Counted from the stretch's first letter, positions 12,450 to 24,122 are shown. The stretch is 64,000 bases of DNA from Inonotus obliquus (GCA_032164295.1 JAJHTX010000002.1:1178001-1242000), one strand, 5' to 3'. A program made the numbers and translations. The notes: generated by a model from the sequence alone, not told the origin.

Positions 12450-12793
12450 CCGGAGGAGTATGCCAAGGATTGCGTATGTATTGATATCCCACCGGACGCT
12501 GATGCTGTGCGGGGGGAATATGTGGGGACTAGTAGACACAAATACGAGCGTATTGACGACCCTGTTGTTATCGTGTTGCGATTGTTTCTGTTATTTTGAT
12601 GAACGCCCTGCTGTTACCTATCAATGTGCGCCAGTAAGACTCATAATCACGCGATCTTACTCTACCAGGTCACGTGGTCTATTTTGCCTCTTTCTTTAAA
12701 TTATATATTCGCCTGTGCTCTGCCCCGACTCTGCCACTTCCCCGCTTCTCCTCTCCTCTCCTCGCCGCTCCCTTTGCCCTCTTCTTGTGCACG
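12450..12793. other. GSK3 3' UTR and MET30-like promoter
   Basis: 344 bp. The distal half is presumably GSK3 3' UTR. The proximal half has TCACGTG at 12670-12676, a TATATA box at 12702-12707 and a C/T-rich leader from about 12720 to the start codon at 12794. Confidence 0.6.
12670..12676 (+). promoter_or_regulatory. TCACGTG (Cbf1/E-box type) site before MET30
   Basis: Palindromic CACGTG with the 5' T preferred by yeast Cbf1, about 118 bp before the start codon. In yeast, Cbf1-Met4 acts through this element on sulphur genes, including MET30. Function here is inference. Confidence 0.5.
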
Positions 12794-15291
12794 ATGGAGT
12801 CGACTGAGAAAGACTCGGCAGACAAAACAAACTACTCTTGCGATACAATTCCCGGTCCCCGCCATCTTCATCGCCCTTCAAGCTCCGCTGCGGCGCATTC
12901 CCGATCCCCTTCCCCTATCCCTCAGCAGTCACTGGAAGATGCGGCAACCTCTTCATTTGAGATAGTGACTCCAGAGGAAGTCCAGTCATCCGGCACACAG
13001 CCCACCGACGATTCAACTTCTGCACAGCCTACCGAGGAGACCATCGGCACCGAACAATCTGATGCGCCGCCTCAACCGCCGCCTAGGAAGCTTTGTGTAA
13101 GGCATCAGCGAATGGCAGATGAGGGAACAAACCTTAAGATACAACAAGTGAGTCGACTCTATTAGGGTTATAAAAGCCACCAGTGGTGCACAGCACCGCT
13201 TGTACGGGCGGCTTCCGTTCTATTGTGCGCATATAAATCAGTGCTGACACGCGTCTTTGTCTTGTTCCCTCATCTAGTCTCTTGACGCTCTGCCACTCGA
13301 CGATAGACAAGTCGTCAGCACCATCTGGACCAACTTTAGTAGCTCACCCCATTCACGTCGACTCGTTATTCTGGAAGGCATCCTCACTATGTGCTGCTTT
13401 TCGCAGCTTTCTATGATCTCCGAGTCGCTTCAATCTCTCATCCGCCTCGATCCATTCAAAGTTCTCCCTCGCGAGATCTCTCTCAAAGTTCTTCAATATC
13501 TCGACGCCATATCTCTATGCCGCGCAGCCCAAGTGTGCAAGACTTGGTCGAACTTGGCAGATGATGACGTGCTTTGGCGTGGTATTTGCGAGCAACACAT
13601 CGGTCAAAAGTGCCAGAAGTGCGGCTGGGGCTTGCCTATGCTAGAGCGCCGGAGAAAGGCGAGATTACCTCCAACTCCGCCTCCTGAGGGTACCTCTGAA
13701 CAGTCCATCTACAAGCGAGACCTCGAAAATTATCCTTATAACAGCCAAGAACGACCTTTTAAGCGAATGCGATCCGAATCCTCTGACATACAGATGTCAG
13801 TGGCTGGTGGCAGTACTGCTACGTTTACCACATCCCCAGTGACAATGACCCCACCACCCAGGACGATCACACGCCCATGGAAAGATGTCTATTGCGAGCG
13901 ATTGACGATCGAGCGAAATTGGCGACGAGGCCGATGTACGGTTCGTACGTTGGAAGGACATACAGATGGCGTCATGTGCCTACAATTCAGCGAAACATTA
14001 CACCATCCCTCGTTTCCGGTGCTAATTACCGGTTCGTACGATCGCACCGCACGCGTTTGGAACTTGGAGACAGGGACAGAGATACTATGCTTACGAGGTC
14101 ACTCGAGAGCTGTGCGGGCGCTTCAATTTGATGAAGCGAAGCTGATCACTGGTAGCATGGATAATACAATGCGCGTCTGGAATTGGCGAACCGGGAAATG
14201 CATCCGTGTGCTCGAGGGCCATGTCGAGGGGATTATCTGTTTGCACTTTGACTCGAATATTCTTGCCAGTGGTTCCGCCGACAAGACCGTAAAGATCTGG
14301 AACTTCCGAACTGGCAAATGCTTTACCCTCCATGGACATCGTGATTGGGTAAACTCCGTACAAATATGGGACTCCAATGTGGTCAACGAAAGTAGCTCGT
14401 GCCAGACACCGTTATTCGAGCAGGCTGGTTCACAGGGGAATTGCTCTTCTCTTCCGACAATTGACCCTGGAAAGATGCTCTTCTCCGGTTCAGACGACGG
14501 ATCGATCATTCTCTGGGATCTTGCGTCACGCTCAATTGTGCGAACTTTTACTGGACACGTCGGTCAAGTACAAAGTATCAAACTGGTATACGAAAACCCA
14601 CCATGCGAGGATGAGGAGCCTCAATCTCAATCTAGAAGTAACAACACCTCTCGAGACCCTCGTTCGACACTTCCCTCGGGCCTTCCCGGATTTGCTCCCG
14701 CTTCCATATCGATACCTTCACCTCCCCCGCCAGATCACCCGGGTTTTGACGCACCCGCGTTTCAACCTCCGATCGGTTTCGACCCTTATGCTTATCGTTC
14801 ATCCCCCAATTCGACTCTCTTCGCACAATCCTATCCACATCAACCACCTTCAAGACAGGGATCGTCTAGCCCTGTACCTTCCAGCAGCAGTTCCAATGGT
14901 GGTAACAAACGCAGGCAAAAACCTGTGCTGATTTCAGGATGCTTGGATAATACGATTAGAGTTTGGGATGTCGATACCGGCAAGGCGATTTCGACACTCT
15001 TTGGTCATATCGAGGGAGTCTGGGCCGTCGCGTGCGATAAGCTTCGCCTCGTGAGCGCTAGCCATGATCGGACGATCAAGGTAGAATATCTGTCCATCCG
15101 TCCATTTAATGCAACGCGCTGACTTTTTGCTTTCTCCGTCGCTCTAATAGGTCTGGGTACGGGAAGAAAATAGATGTTTGGCTACGCTCGTTGGCCATAA
15201 AGGTGCTGTCACTTGCCTCGCTCTCGGGGATGACAAGATTGTTTCTGGGAGTGATGACGGGGATGTGCGAATCTGGAATTTCGCCATATAA
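12794..15291 (+). CDS. MET30: F-box/WD40 substrate receptor of SCF (Met30/SconB type)
   Basis: Receptor of an SCF ubiquitin ligase; in yeast and Aspergillus this family controls sulphur assimilation (Met4/CYS-3 type factors) and cell-cycle entry. The first exon (12794-13147) is Ser/Pro/Glu-rich and ends in KLCVRHQRMADEGTNLKIQQ. After an intron to about 13277 comes SLDALPLDDRQVVSTIW and the F-box, LPREISLKVLQYLDAISLCR, at about 13467-13600. Next is the Met30-specific CEQHIGQKCQKCGWGLPML segment with paired cysteines. Seven WD40 repeats run from about 13940 to 15290, the last after an intron at 15082-15152. A Pro/Ser-rich insertion of about 100 residues (about 14600-14920) separates repeats 5 and 6. 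The start is the first ATG of the long exon. Confidence 0.92.
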
Positions 15292-15745
15292 CCTTTTTTT
15301 TCGTACCAAGATTCCTATCTCGTCTTGGGATGCGTGCGTTGCTTGCGATACTGATTAATTCTGTAGCTGATACCTTTCTCTTTATGCCGCCCTTTTTCAC
15401 TACTTTATAACTCTTTCTATCTGGCATGCTAGCCGTAGATTTCGTAACATGCGATCACACCTATACCAAGCGTTCATCTTACTCTAGTTAGCAACAAGAC
15501 GGGAAAAGCGTGTTCCTATTGAAGACGATAAATTAGCGATTAATCATAATGCTCATCTCGACTGACTAAGACATGAACATACTAAGAAAGAAGAACTGAA
15601 GAATACATAAGATAAATTGAGGGTATCGGACGAACACAGGAGATGAAAATGCAAGAAAAATGACACGGAATACGCGATACAAACAGGCAGCTTACACCCA
15701 TAAATTATACATGATGAGAAACAGTTCACGAAAAGAAATGAGTAA
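15292..15745. other. Convergent 3' ends: MET30-like and RasGEF fusion gene
   Basis: 454 bp between two stop codons facing each other. AT-rich, no ORF supported, no terminator signal beyond A/T runs. Confidence 0.55.
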
Positions 15746-18700
15746 TTATCCCCTACCCCTCGCAGTCCGAAACCCAACAGCAGCAAGTTCAGGAACACGA
15801 TATTCATAATCTCTATCCTCAATCCTCTGCAATTCAAGACTTCTTTGCTCAATAGCATCGTCGGAAGTGCGACCTAGATGAATCTTGGCGAGTTGTTCTT
15901 CGAGGTAGAGAAGTGGTCCGGCTTTGCGTTCTCCTTCCATTGAGGTGAGGATGTCAATGTCAATGTCAACGTCAGCGGATCCGTTACCATCTCCCCCGAC
16001 GGAGTGCGTTTGAAAGGCGAGAAGGGAAATGATACTATCGTGTACGCGGGTGAATTTCTCAAAGTTGATCAAGGTTTCGTTACCTTGTTGAATACGACTC
16101 GGCTGACGTTCGTACACGACTTGCAAATCCTTGAGATGAATAGCTAAAATAATTATCAAGTTAAAAACGCGCTCAGTCGCCACAATCGAAAAAAACGCCA
16201 CAAGATCAATTCCACTCACCTAGTAAAGGTAAACAAGAAGTTGTCCCAGGCTTCGGCAAAGCGTCTCTGTACGCGCGATGATTATGGCCGATATCGAGTA
16301 TCGCTGACAACTTCTTCTGCACATCTCGCATTGGTCTCTCAATTCGGCAAGTCAACTTCAAGTGCGAAACTTGAGGAGACTCGATCCCGGCTAAGAGAGC
16401 GGACATAGACGAGTAGTTGTGTAGCTTGCGGCATTCCTAAACATAAGTCACGTAAGAAGCTTCCTTTCTGTCAAGATTGTTGAATAAAACGAAACGCACG
16501 GCTGCAGTATTGACGAAGAACCGAAGCGTCTCTTGCCGATTATCCAACGAATTTGAACGAAGAATCGATTTCTTCACCCAATGAACAATCTTGTTATTCG
16601 CCACTCCTGCTTCTTCGACCCTATTCGACACCTCAGATCGCGAGCCTTCAGCATTGTGCAATAAATAGTGGACACAATCTAAAGTAGTGATGGCTCGGTA
16701 TTTCTTGCCTTCCAATACGGATAATGCTACAGCAAGACCAGTTGGCGTAACGTCGGAAGAACGAGTGGATCTTCTGGAGCCCGAGTGTGACAGCGTGGGC
16801 GATGCAGCACGATTAGAATGTGACACCGTCTTGGACACTCATTAGCACCATAAAGTGAATACTTACAAAACTCCATACCAAATGGTTGACTGTATTGATC
16901 AGCTCATGAGCCAAATTAGCAAAAATGGTGATGTCCTGCAGGAACAAACGAAGATCGTCCAGGTGTCGGAGTTCGAGGACTTTGGCATAGCGACCTGTCA
17001 GCCATTCTCTCAAGAATACGAGGACTCTGGTGACAAGTATAAGTCATGGGACGGTGAAACTTCCTAGTGAAGAGACGGACCGATATTTTACATCAACTCG
17101 TTCTTGGGTGCCTGTTCGTTGATCCGAATCTGCCATTGTAAAACGGTATAACAAGAATCTGAGAACATCCGTCGTAGATGCGAAGAGTGTATGTGTAGCA
17201 AGAAAGGCGTCAAAGTACTTCTGTTTTCTGGTACCTCCCGGTGCTATCCATCCGTCAGAACACAACTTAGGTGGTAGAAAGAAGATACCCTTACTATCAA
17301 CTGTCGAAATCTCCTTAAGAAGATAATCAACGAGACCTCCGAGAGACGCACTTGAATCCACCACCTCAGATGATGAATTATCGAAAACAATCTGCTTTAC
17401 TTACGCTCTGATAGAACCGTCCTTATTGTGAGTAAGATGAGTCGACACATCAAGGCCACTGAAATCCAATAGTTGACATCGAGGCGGTACAGTGTCGACG
17501 GAAGATGAAGACCGTGCACGTGTAAAGCGCGAATCGACGGAGCTTGGGAAAGACGAAGAAATAGAACCTCCTGAGGGGTCTCCCTCGATAGGCTCATCGG
17601 GACGCAAATGAAGAAGTCGCCGAGTATCGGGGTGCTGAGGTGAGAACATATGGTCCTCGATACCGTCTGGAGCCTGTGAAACGGCCGTAAGAGAGAACCC
17701 CTGCGATTCAGAGAATGGTGGAAGACGGAATGGTTGGTCGAATTTCTCGATGGTTACGCTAGGTAGGCTAATCCGCGACTGATCCGAGATCGAAAGACCT
17801 GCCAATGGACTAGTTAACTCGGGGAGAACTCGAGGTCGTGTTGTGGCGAACGAGCTGCTTGAGCGGAAATAACTCGTTGAGGAGGCACCCGATGACGAAG
17901 TGGAAGAGCGTTCGCGAGGCGAGAGCGTGGGGCTGGTCAGAGAAAGATGTGAAGGATGGGAGGTTTCTGAATTGAAGAAGGCGGTCGTTGAAATTGATGC
18001 TGAGTGTGATTCTTCATTGGATAGACTGGACTTTCGTGCCACCATTGGTATACTGGTTGTATTGCCCACGGGATGGACTGAGCTTTCTGGTGTCTTGGGT
18101 GGAGACACACCGAGGGATACCCCAAGCATAGATGAGCCGGCTGTCGCGGTCTGGTAATCCTGCCGAAGAACCGAGGATACCGAAGGCCTGTGCCTGATCT
18201 GAGAACCCGATGTTGGTGACATATAAGTACCATTCAACGAGCTACTCGAAGACGCTATGCTGGGAGGATAACGTCTGGTTGCATGGCCCGGCGGACTGCT
18301 GCCAAGCAAAGGACCCCTGGGCGGCGGATTAGAAATGGGCGACATCGGATTAAGAGGAGATGGTGATGGTGGCGTTCTGTATGGCGTCCCAGAGCCCGCA
18401 GACGATATGCGAGTCGGGATGGGAATTGCGGGACTCAGACTTGCAACTTGAGGAAGGTCCCTTGCAATCTGCTTCGGCGATTCGGATATTAAAGCACCTG
18501 TTACGACATCAGTAGGACACACCTCGACGTTGAAAGAAAACCAAAACGTACCCATGATAGGGTTGGGTGAAAGGGATGTTGATGGCTGCATTGAGCGGAG
18601 GCGGGTCTTAACAATCGACATCGTAGGTCGTTCGCTTGCCTCCCAACTCCAGCACTGAAGCATCAAGTCCCACATCCGGCCGTCCAATCCTCGTCTAATA

Positions 18701-20662
18701 ACTACTTCATCCATCGGTCGGTCGGGCAACCGACGGTGCAGCAGCTCGGCTACAACCATTGGGTCACGAACCCGATTATGATACGGCTTTCTGCCAGACA
18801 AAATTTCAAGGCATAGCATCCCAAAACTCCAGACGTCCGTCGCCAGTGATACAGGCATCTGTTCTCCATAATCATCGAATTGCACGAGCTCTGGAGCTTG
18901 CCATCGAACTGGGCTATCGCCGTGGGGTGTAGACGAGACGTCAGGTGCAACCTATACTGGAACATTCAGATAGAGTCTCTGTAGAAGATCGGTCAAGCTT
19001 ACCTCCTCTATTACTCTTGACAAGCCAAAGTCAGAAACGCAGGCTCTACCGTCATCCCCGATGAGAATATTCGCAGCACGCAAATCACCGTGAACGACGC
19101 CTCTTCCATGTAGATACTCCATTCCTGACGCAACATCTCCCAAGATAATAATTCTGTTAATGACTACGTCGGTGGAATTTATATAATCCAACGCGCTGCC
19201 GCATTCCATCCACGGGCTCACAGTGTAAATTTGATCTTCCTCGTAAAAAATCCCATAGAGACGGCATATGTGACGATGCTGGAGTTCGCGCCAAATCTCT
19301 ACCTCTTTAAGGAAACGCTATGTTGAAAAAATTAATCAACGGAAAAGAAATGATGGCAACTGTCACTAGACCACCTTGCGTGCCTTCTCGGTGTGATTCA
19401 GTGCCCTGGCAAACTTCAAGGCGACCTGGCAATGATGCGAGATAAGCGACGCATGCGCCCAAGAGTCAGCAGAGGTCATTTACCTTCTCTTCTCCGAGCC
19501 ATAAGCCTATGTATATTTTCAGCGTGTAGGGCAGTTATTTGAAGTATCAAGGACATACCCATGTAAACGTCATTGTATGCTCCGTATGCAACGACGTTCT
19601 TTGACAATCTCTGTACTTGGCCCGTCACTGCAAGACCATCATCAACATATAGTGGAAATGGAACGGTACCGAAACTTACAGTCAATTATGGGCGGCAAAA
19701 ATTTTGTCCTCCGGTGAATCTCCCACAAACCCTGTTGTAATTCACGGGACTGTTCGGGGGGAACTGATCCCCCTTGTAGTTGCTGTGGAGTGCGCGAAGA
19801 GCGGAGTTGATTGTGAGAAACACTACGCGACAGAGTATTGACAACGAACCTCCTGTATCTTCTGCATGATAGGCCTGACGGCGCTCTGGTCACTGAGGAC
19901 GTCCCGAAGGCCGTCAACAGTTTGCAGGATATTCCGCAGCATATCAAGGTTCTGTGCAGTGTCGCGCTCATGAATGAGTTGGAGTTCGCGATGACTGCGC
20001 TGCAAGCCAGCGGTAGCGGCAATCTGTGAGGCGATAATCAGCGCACAACGCGAGCGGAGGTAGCTAGATTGCCGCACATTGAAGCGCTGGGCGCATGCGT
20101 CAATCTCCTTGTAAAGTTGTTCGAGGCCTTGCTTGATATCACCCTGATTGACCAGGCTCTTGACGCGATTCCAGGAAGCCCAAAGCAGAGCTATACAAGA
20201 GTGTTAACAATCGTGACGACTTGGCTAGGCTAATGAGGAGGCACACCTTTCCTGTGTGCACGCTCAATAATACTTCACCACCCATATGTTAACACACACA
20301 ACCAAACTCCATACGACAAGTGCCAAACTCACTTTGAGACTTCATCCGCAGCAGCAGCGAACTCTGACCCTTCGAGGCCTCTGCATTGGTCGCGGAAGGC
20401 CGATAGGAGCTTCGCGCACCTGTCGCTAAGGTCCCTACACTGCGTCTACAAATGCTGGCTGTGAGACGCGAGCATGAAACCCTCAAATGAACACTCTACC
20501 CTGTAGACCTTGATGTCCTTTACGGACTTGCCGAGCTCATACACTGAAAGTGAGGATGAGTCAATTCAGTGGACATGACGGAGCGGCGGGAATCGTACCT
20601 GCAGTGACGGCAAGATCCATACCAGGAAGACCAGCGATGTCGAGGAAACTGGTGAAGCTCAT
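15746..20662 (-). CDS. MLKL-like N-domain / TKL kinase / RasGEF fusion
   Basis: One spliced minus-strand gene with three parts. (1) From the start at 20662 (MSFTSFLDIAGLPG), helical exons read VYELGKSVKDIKVY, CRDLSDRCAKLLSAFRD, ADEVSNIIERAHRKALLWAS and DIKQGLEQLYKEIDACAQRF. These resemble the four-helix N-terminal domain of MLKL and its fungal relatives. (2) A kinase spans about 19600-18560, with loop AYGAYNDVYMG, ATP lysine in VALKF, catalytic HGDLRAANIL, DFGLSR and WQAPEL. All key residues are present; HGD replaces HRD, as is usual in agaric TKL kinases. (3) A Ser/Pro-rich linker (18500-17410) leads to a RasGEF N domain (KYFDAFLATHTLFASTTDVL, about 17180) and a catalytic RasGEF domain (about 16650-15950; DLQVVYERQPSRI, LINFEKFTRVHDSI). 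No stop or long gap separates the parts; the short introns splice in frame. Likely a kinase-controlled Ras exchange factor; partners unknown. Confidence 0.82.
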
Positions 20663-21131
20663 GCCCTCCTACGATGGTGACCTCGGGGAAAGAGAGAGAA
20701 GTGAGGAGGGGGCGGACATGGAGGAGAGCGCCGAGGTGAAGAGGAGATAGATTGGAAGGGCAATTGTATATCTACGACTATCAGGCACGCCTCACCGTGT
20801 GGACTGTTTGGTGGACGAGGCGGTGAAGATATGGCGCTTACGTCGTCTCGGTTACCATTTAGATGCTCGCTCGTCGCCAGTAGCTTTGTTGTTCTGTGAG
20901 CACACATATGCACCTCGTCAAGGGACAAGACGAACCTCATCGTCTGTTAAATGCGCGTAAATCCGTTTTGAGCTAGCCGACCCTTCTATCAGGGACATCT
21001 TATCTTCCTTCCCAAGGCCACATAGCAAACAAAATCCTTTGCCAAAATATATCTTCCTTTGGACTGTTGTGTACCATATGATCAGTTTATTTACATCTGA
21101 AGAAACAAAAACAACTGTAGTGTTGTGGAAT
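20663..21131. other. Promoter of kinase-RasGEF gene, up to the tRNA gene
   Basis: 469 bp holding the minus-strand leader with a short uORF and unassigned sequence up to the tRNA. No ORF supported. Confidence 0.5.
20669..20719 (-). other. Short upstream ORF before the kinase-RasGEF gene
   Basis: A 16-codon ORF (ATG at 20719-20717, TAG at 20671-20669) ends 6 nt before the proposed start codon at 20662. It would lie in the leader if transcription starts upstream of 20719, and would then be expected to lower initiation. Confidence 0.4.
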
Positions 21132-21215
21132 TGGAGGCAGTGGGGTTCGAACCCACGCGGGATTACTCCCATCAGGACTTAAATCTGACATCTTAGACCA
21201 CTCGATCATACCTCC
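21132..21215 (-). tRNA. tRNA-Leu (anticodon UAA)
   Basis: 84-nt type II tRNA on the minus strand. The 5' acceptor GGAGGTA pairs with the 3' end TGCCTCC and is followed by discriminator A. The D-arm carries GAGTGGTCTAAGAT; the anticodon loop is TTTAAGT with anticodon TAA, followed by a long variable arm (GATGGGAGTAATCCC region). The T-arm is GTGGGTTCGAACCCCAC. The D-arm and T-arm supply the internal A and B boxes for RNA polymerase III. I see no intron. One A-C mismatch sits at the top of the anticodon stem; I have not resolved whether it is tolerated or edited. The 3' flank on the minus strand is not a strong T run but is T/A-rich. Confidence 0.93.
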
Positions 21216-21533
21216 AGACTTTTTTGTCGAACTGTGCATGTAAGAGCTGTGTATAAGCCTAAGTCCATGAATATTTTTTTTAGTAAAATCTCCTGTATGC
21301 TGGCTTAGCGGTCTAATGTTAATGGACCTGCTGTGCTGCGCCTAGAATGAGTAATGTGGAGTAGTGACCGTGGGAACACGGAAGAACCAGGTCAGGTGAG
21401 GCTCCGAGGCCGAGGACTCTCGGAGGAGTTTTGTTCAATCTCAGTCCGGCATGAGAAACGCCGGATAAAATACTATTCAAAATAAAATACTTATTCATAG
21501 CGATGGCTTCAAGCTTCCCACCTTTCCACTTCC
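21216..21533. other. MFS promoter with Gal4-type CGG palindrome
   Basis: 318 bp. It holds a 7-bp inverted repeat (CTCCGAG at 21402-21408 and CTCGGAG at 21419-21425), a CGG-N11-CCG site at 21447-21463, and an AT-rich stretch before the start codon. An upstream ATG lies at 21503. Confidence 0.55.
21447..21463 (+). promoter_or_regulatory. CGG-N11-CCG, zinc-cluster (Gal4-type) site
   Basis: CGG at 21447-21449 and CCG at 21461-21463, extended to CCGGC...GCCGG. The 11-bp spacing is that bound by Gal4-class Zn2Cys6 dimers. It lies about 71 bp before the MFS start codon. Drug and metabolite exporters are commonly under zinc-cluster regulators, so a role is plausible but inferred. Confidence 0.4.
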
Positions 21534-21586
21534 ATGGACATTATTCGTACCACCGACAATACTGGGCAGCTTGCAGACGAGGGTAA
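21503..21586 (+). other. uORF overlapping the MFS start codon
   Basis: ATG at 21503 opens a 27-codon frame that closes with TAA at 21584-21586, overlapping the MFS start (21534) in another frame. If included in the transcript, initiation at the transporter would depend on leaky scanning. Confidence 0.45.
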
Positions 21587-23887
21587 TGAGGACCGACACC
21601 GGTTTAGCGGCTATCCTACTCAACAAACTATTCTCTCGCAGTCCCAGTCAGCATCCACTCTCAATGTCGCATCCGTGTCCGGCAGTGCTCGTCGAGAGCA
21701 AGGCGTACTGATATATCCTGGCGAAGGGACAGTGGAGTCGCCTTTTGTCGTAGATTGGGCACCTGAAGATCCCGAAAACCCGAATAACTGGCCTAAAGCA
21801 AGAAAGTGGCCACTGACATTCCTCGTAAGTCATGTAACCACCGTCGAGCTCAGCTGATTTATCTCGGACAGTTAGCGGCAGGAACTTTATGTGTATCGTT
21901 TGCCAGTAGCTCGTATAGCGGAGGTATCTCATTTCTAATGGAGGACCTCCATATGTCTCGAGAACTGGCGGTTCTGGGCATCTCGCTCTACGTTCTCGGT
22001 TTCGGTCTTGGGTGAGATGCTCTTTTGACTGTCATCGTAATATCCATTGACTTCAGTTTGCTTCCCAACTTTCAGCCCTCTCGTATTCGCCCCTTTGAGC
22101 GAGGTGAGCAAAATTGAATACTCCGATGCAATCCGATCAACTCACTAATAAGCGATTTGTCATACTACGACAGATGTATGGTAGAGTACGTTCGTTTGCT
22201 TAGACTAAGTGGGACGTCCAAGGCCTGATTAGTCCTCGTTCAGCGAGTATTATTCATATGCACTTACACACCGTATACGTTGCTTCATTTGGGTGGCGCA
22301 CTTGCCAAGAATAGACAGACCCTTCTCATTTGTCGACTTCTTGCTGGAATAATGGGATCGTCACGTATGTGGAATACAGAAAATACGCTTCGAGGATAGT
22401 GCTAACCATATGGCAGCGCTCACCAATGCTGGCGGTACTATATCCGACATGTGGGTGCCTCGAGAGCGTGGTATTGCAGTCGCATTGTACTCGACTGCTC
22501 CTTTCCTTGGTCCTGGTACCACCTCCCAATGTTATCTTCTGTCCTTCACAGTTTGCTGACTTGTTTCAGTTATTGGACCCATAGTCGGGGGGTTCGTTTC
22601 TCAAGACCAAAATTTCGGGTGGCGTTTCAATTTCTGGATAATGATGATATTCTCTGGCGTAGTGTTAATACTACACTCCATCTTCATGCCCGAAACAGTA
22701 AGTGCACTGTTATGCTATAGACTTAAGCAGCCTGAGATTATGTTATGTATAGTATGGACCCGTCCTGCTTCGCCGACGAGCGCGTCGCATGCGGCGACAG
22801 GCAGAAGGAAAAACTGCTTATATTTCAAAATACGATCTCACGCGGAGCAGTTCGCTATTGCAATCTCTAAAGATCAATCTAAGACGACCGTTCGGTATGT
22901 CAGTGCTAAAGACCAGCCGACTGTGTGTTAGTTTGTTGATATTATATTCGGTTTCAGTCTTTCTGATCTTCGAGCCCATTGTGACTTTGCTCGCGCTTTA
23001 TATCTCTCTCGCCTATGCTATCCTGTATGCTCTGTTCGCTGCATTCCCAATTGTCTTTGAGGAACATCGGCATTTCACTCCTGGACAAGGAGGTTTGGCT
23101 TTTCTGGGTATCGGTCTAGGCATGTGTATTGGAACGGCCATTACGCCAATTCAGAATCGCCTGTACTGGCGAGTGATGGATCGGAGTCCGACAGGGAAAG
23201 CTCCACCTGAGGCGTAGGTCGTCTGATGACACAAAACAGACATACGGCGCTCAACCCCATCTTTCATACATAGACGTCTGTACATTGCAATAATCGGGGC
23301 AATACTGCTGCCTGTCGGTCTCTTCTGGTTCGCCTGGTGTGTAGCAGGCTTTGTTCATTATTCCGGAGCGTGTGTTCATCACTGTTTAATTCCTAGGACT
23401 TCCTTCCCTTCGATCTCGTACTTTGCGCCTATCTTTGCTGGAGTTCCGTTTGGTGCAGCAATATCCACTATACTGCAGTCGCTTACCGCGTATCTTATGG
23501 ATACGTATACAATATACTCAGCAAGCGCGATTGCAGCGACTGTTGTGTTGCGATCTGTCTTTGCCTGCGCCTTCCCTTTGTTCAGCCCCTTCATGTTCGC
23601 GGCATTAGGTGACCAATGGGCAATGAGTATATTTGCGTTCCTTTCTTTACTGTGCATGCCTATCCCTTTCCTATTTTTCGTGAGTACCTTGCTGTTTCCT
23701 GTGTGAACGTTGGAATTGGTTGACACTCGGACACTAGAAATACGGGAGGTTCATTCGGAAGAAATCTCGCTTCGCGATTAAGGATGAGGCGATACCCGAC
23801 GAATGGGAGCCACCTAATCAAAACGCTGACTCTAAGATTGCAAGAAAGGAAAAGGAGCTTAGGGAGGAGGTTGTTGAAATTAGATGA
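21534..23887 (+). CDS. MFS exporter, DHA1 drug/polyamine family
   Basis: Twelve-helix proton antiporter of the plasma membrane, of the fungal DHA1 group that includes polyamine and drug exporters (Tpo1/Flu1-like). The hydrophilic N-terminus ends in the group signature WAPEDPENPNNWPKARKW before helix 1. The motif PLSEMYGRRVLF between helices 2 and 3 is split over a 12-nt exon at 22174-22185. Next come LAKNRQTLLICRLLAGIMGSS, a central loop, and a second half with FEEHRHFTPGQGGLAFLGIG and further helices. It ends in a charged tail (about 23750-23887; KEKELREEVVEIR). About ten short introns. The substrate cannot be told from sequence. The start at 21534 gives the usual acidic N-terminal tail. An out-of-frame ATG at 21503 opens an overlapping uORF. 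Confidence 0.87.
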
Positions 23888-24122
23888 TTATATAGTCGAT
23901 ACTAGGCCACCTTGTACGTAATATTAGATAATAGTCTAATTCGCACTTATGTTTTCTGGGCATTTGCTGCTAGTGACCGCTTTCCATCCTTCCCTTTCTC
24001 CAACTTGCCGCGTCCATACACCGGCACTTTCACACTCATTTGTCCCCTTTCTCCTCTCTCCTTCACTTTCAAAACAATTTTAAGAGTATACTCTGTCTCT
24101 CAGCTTTCCATTCGGCAATTCA

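Noticed and set aside
15950..15975. Short tandem repeat TGTCAA
   Set aside because: Encodes the Asp/Ile linker of the RasGEF protein; no sign of an independent element.
17401..18885. Kinase tail and linker as a gene separate from the RasGEF
   Set aside because: A donor GTAAGT at the end of the exon joins in frame to the RasGEF N exon 40 nt on; no promoter-sized gap or start codon context lies between. Kept as one gene, with RNA evidence requested.
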